24,289 bases of DNA from AVCC01 sp039920865 (GTDB lineage: Bacteria > Pseudomonadota > Gammaproteobacteria > Burkholderiales > Burkholderiaceae_D). The translations under genes and the position numbers were made by a program. The stretch covers positions 1-24,289 of the forward strand of contig JBDSCZ010000170.1 in assembly GCA_039920865.1 (NCBI GenBank). The letters are read 5' to 3'. Shown here piece by piece: positions 22,791 to 24,289 of the stretch; within the stretch, counting starts at the first letter, position 1; each line of letters starts with the position of its first letter. The notes under the pieces are model-generated. The model was given only the letters and a program-made list of their open reading frames with translations. It was not told the origin of the DNA and did no database searches.

Positions 22791-23155
22791 GAAAACATCC
22801 TCCAAAGAGTTTAGATAAAATTATTGCCGCGTTTCGGCGCATTGGGGCTGTCATCAGCTTGTGGCTTGCGCTGGATCACCTGAAAGCGACCGCGCTCCGA
22901 CGCCCGTGCGAAGAAGGCCTCTGGTTCGGCCATCAAACCCATGGAATCAAGCGGTATCCAGGCTGGCGGGACTCACTGGGTGAAGTGAGTGCAGAAACAT
23001 ATTTTGGATTCTACACTTTGGCACGCTGCATCTCAACGGAAATGGTTTATATGATAAGTAATAATGCAGAGCAATGCAGCAGGCCATGTACCATTTACCA
23101 TTTTCTATAATGCTGTAATTTATTGCGAAACCAACGTTAAAAAAGGCGAAGTGTA
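22791..23155. other. Intergenic region between divergent pckG and the hydroxyacid dehydrogenase gene
   Basis: This 365-bp divergent spacer holds the pckG ribosome-binding site (22798-22803), a hairpin ACTCACT-GGGTGA-AGTGAGT (22971-22990), and a consensus -10-like TATAAT (23106-23111) pointing to the hydroxyacid dehydrogenase without a good -35. An 83-codon frame at 22859-23110 has no family-like sequence or ribosome-binding site and is not called. The rest (about 22860-22965, fairly GC-rich) is unexplained. Confidence 0.5.
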
Positions 23156-24148
23156 ATGAAAATTGCCATTCTCGATGATTATCAGGATTGCGTGCGCGGA
23201 CTCGATTGCTTTGGATTGCTGTCCGATCACGAGGTCAAGGTGTTCAATAACAGTGCGCGCGGCACCGGACAACTGGCGGTGCGTCTGGCCCCTTTCGATG
23301 CGCTGGTGCTGATCCGCGAACGCACCACATTAAGTGCCGCCTTGCTGGCCCGCTTGCCGCAGCTGAAGCTGATTTCGCAAACCGGCAAGGTCAGCGGCCA
23401 TATCGACGTCGCCGCCGCTACCGCGCGCGGCATTGCCATCGCGGAAGGCGTGGACGACCCGAGCGCAGCGGCCGAGCTGACCTGGGCCTTGATCATGGCG
23501 GCGCGGCGCAAGATCGCGCCCTACGCTTCCTATCTGAAAGCCGGCAGATGGCAGGTCGCAGCGCAGGCGCCGCAGCACAATCAGCTTGGCATGCTGCTGC
23601 AGGGCCAGACTCTGGGTATCTGGGGCTATGGCAAAATCGGACGCCGGATCGCCGCCTACGGCAAGGCTTTCGGGATGACTGTGCAGATTTGGGGGCGTGC
23701 CGACAGCCGGCTTGCCGCAGTCAGGGACGGTTTTCTGGAGGCCGAATCAAAAGCGGAATTTTTTTCTTCATCCGACGTCATTAGCCTGCATCTGCGCTTA
23801 AACGATATAACCGCAGCCTGTGTTGATGCGGTCGATCTGGCGCTGATGAAGCCCGATGCGCTGTTCGTCAACACCAGTCGCGCCGAACTGGTCGCACCCG
23901 GAGCACTGCTGGAGGCTTTGCAGGCCGGGCGACCGGGTGCGGCTGCACTGGATGTATTCGAGAACGAGCCGCTGCCACCGGACTCGCCGTTGCTGCGGAT
24001 GGAAAACGTGCTGGCCACGCCGCACCTCGGTTATGTCGAACGGAACAGTTATGAACTGTACTTCGGTGCCGCGTTCCAGAACGTGCTTGATTTCGCCCAA
24101 GGCAAGCCGAACAACATACTCAACCCGCAAGCCTTGCAGCAACGCTGA
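23156..24148 (+). CDS. D-2-hydroxyacid dehydrogenase family protein
   Basis: This is an NAD(P)-dependent D-isomer-specific 2-hydroxyacid dehydrogenase, 330 aa, the standard length. The N- and C-terminal halves form the substrate domain, and the Rossmann domain holds LGIWGYGKIG (153-162). The catalytic triad is visible: Arg242 (NTSRAELV), Glu271 (DVFENEP) and His290 (TPHLGY). The opening MKIAILDDYQD is shared by a proteobacterial subgroup annotated only as D-2-hydroxyacid dehydrogenases. Substrate (glycerate-, lactate-, phosphoglycerate-like or other) cannot be assigned. The ATG follows a weak GGCGAAG. It lies 74 bp upstream of a proline racemase-family gene on the same strand; the two may be co-transcribed. 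Confidence 0.92.
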   Translation: MKIAILDDYQDCVRGLDCFGLLSDHEVKVFNNSARGTGQLAVRLAPFDALVLIRERTTLSAALLARLPQLKLISQTGKVSGHIDVAAATARGIAIAEGVDDPSAAAELTWALIMAARRKIAPYASYLKAGRWQVAAQAPQHNQLGMLLQGQTLGIWGYGKIGRRIAAYGKAFGMTVQIWGRADSRLAAVRDGFLEAESKAEFFSSSDVISLHLRLNDITAACVDAVDLALMKPDALFVNTSRAELVAPGALLEALQAGRPGAAALDVFENEPLPPDSPLLRMENVLATPHLGYVERNSYELYFGAAFQNVLDFAQGKPNNILNPQALQQR

Positions 24149-24222
24149 TGTATGCAGAATTCGTCATCGAATCGCTGCTTTTCCGGCAAGACGGCGGGCT
24201 TCCGGCGCGCTAATCTGGCGAC

Positions 24223-24289
24223 ATGAAAAAAATATCCATCATCGATTCCCACACCGGCGGCGAACCTACCCGTCTGGTGCTGGCAGGCG
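24223..24289 (+). CDS. Proline racemase / 4-hydroxyproline 2-epimerase family protein (5' end only)
   Basis: The ATG at 24223 opens a frame that runs off the window after 22 codons: MKKISIIDSHTGGEPTRLVL and two more residues. IDSHTGGEPTR is the conserved N-terminal motif of the proline racemase family, including trans-4-hydroxyproline 2-epimerases and trans-3-hydroxyproline dehydratases. The motif alone cannot separate these; the catalytic Cys (epimerase) or Ser/Thr (dehydratase) lies beyond the edge. Beside putA in the same region, a role in hydroxyproline or D-proline use is plausible. The ribosome-binding site is weak. Confidence 0.85.
   Translation, partial: MKKISIIDSHTGGEPTRLVLAG

Noticed and set aside
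22859..23110. 83-codon plus-strand frame in the pckG divergent spacer
   Set aside because: No ribosome-binding site or recognisable domain; composition and the in-frame hairpin suggest non-coding DNA.

Overview
The window looks like the replication-origin neighbourhood of a betaproteobacterial chromosome. Family-level similarity recalled from memory, not a search, suggests Burkholderiales, probably Oxalobacteraceae. The pointers are the mnmG-rsmG-(lysE)-parA order, the sequence style of the liv cassette, an RHH-less PutA beside an Lrp-type regulator, and a moderately GC-rich genome with AT-rich spacers. No rRNA, tRNA or CRISPR array was seen.

Layout. Positions 1-3.64 kb (minus strand) hold the segregation/tRNA-modification cluster mnmG, rsmG, a shrunken lysE-type gene and parA; parB should lie just outside the left edge. 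Two parS sites (3740-3755 and 3823-3838) sit between mnmG and a plus-strand iron-dependent alcohol dehydrogenase, which ends at a two-way terminator. Positions 5.1-9.8 kb (minus) carry a complete branched-chain amino acid/organic acid type ABC importer in the order livG, livF, livK-type binding protein, livH, livM. A hairpin with a T-run after the binding-protein gene could lower permease expression. A GMC-family FAD alcohol dehydrogenase gene lies upstream on the same strand.

Positions 11.97-12.87 kb are the most interesting part: an AT-rich, gene-free stretch with six perfect TTATCCACA DnaA boxes and two direct copies of one block. Each block ends in a DnaA box followed by a DnaA-trio-like tract and an AT-rich element. 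I read this as oriC with a duplicated unwinding unit. It is bracketed by two inverted copies of a ~190-bp intergenic repeat (11.66-11.85 and 14.03-14.22 kb), which also enclose mtnN and a 47-codon remnant that resembles the start of an MmeI-type restriction-modification gene. dnaA is not in the window.

Positions 14.3-24.3 kb are metabolic: putA (proline to glutamate) divergent from an Lrp-family regulator, a LysR regulator, two small membrane-protein genes, pckG (GTP-dependent PEP carboxykinase), a D-2-hydroxyacid dehydrogenase, and the first 22 codons of a proline racemase/4-hydroxyproline epimerase-family gene cut by the right edge. Proline and possibly hydroxyproline catabolism feeding the TCA cycle, with PEPCK for gluconeogenesis, is a plausible shared theme but is inference.

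Nearly all genes left of the presumed origin run away from it; only the alcohol dehydrogenase does not. To its right putA, lysR and pckG run towards it. G/C composition in hand-counted sample lines changes sign across the region, as expected of an origin.
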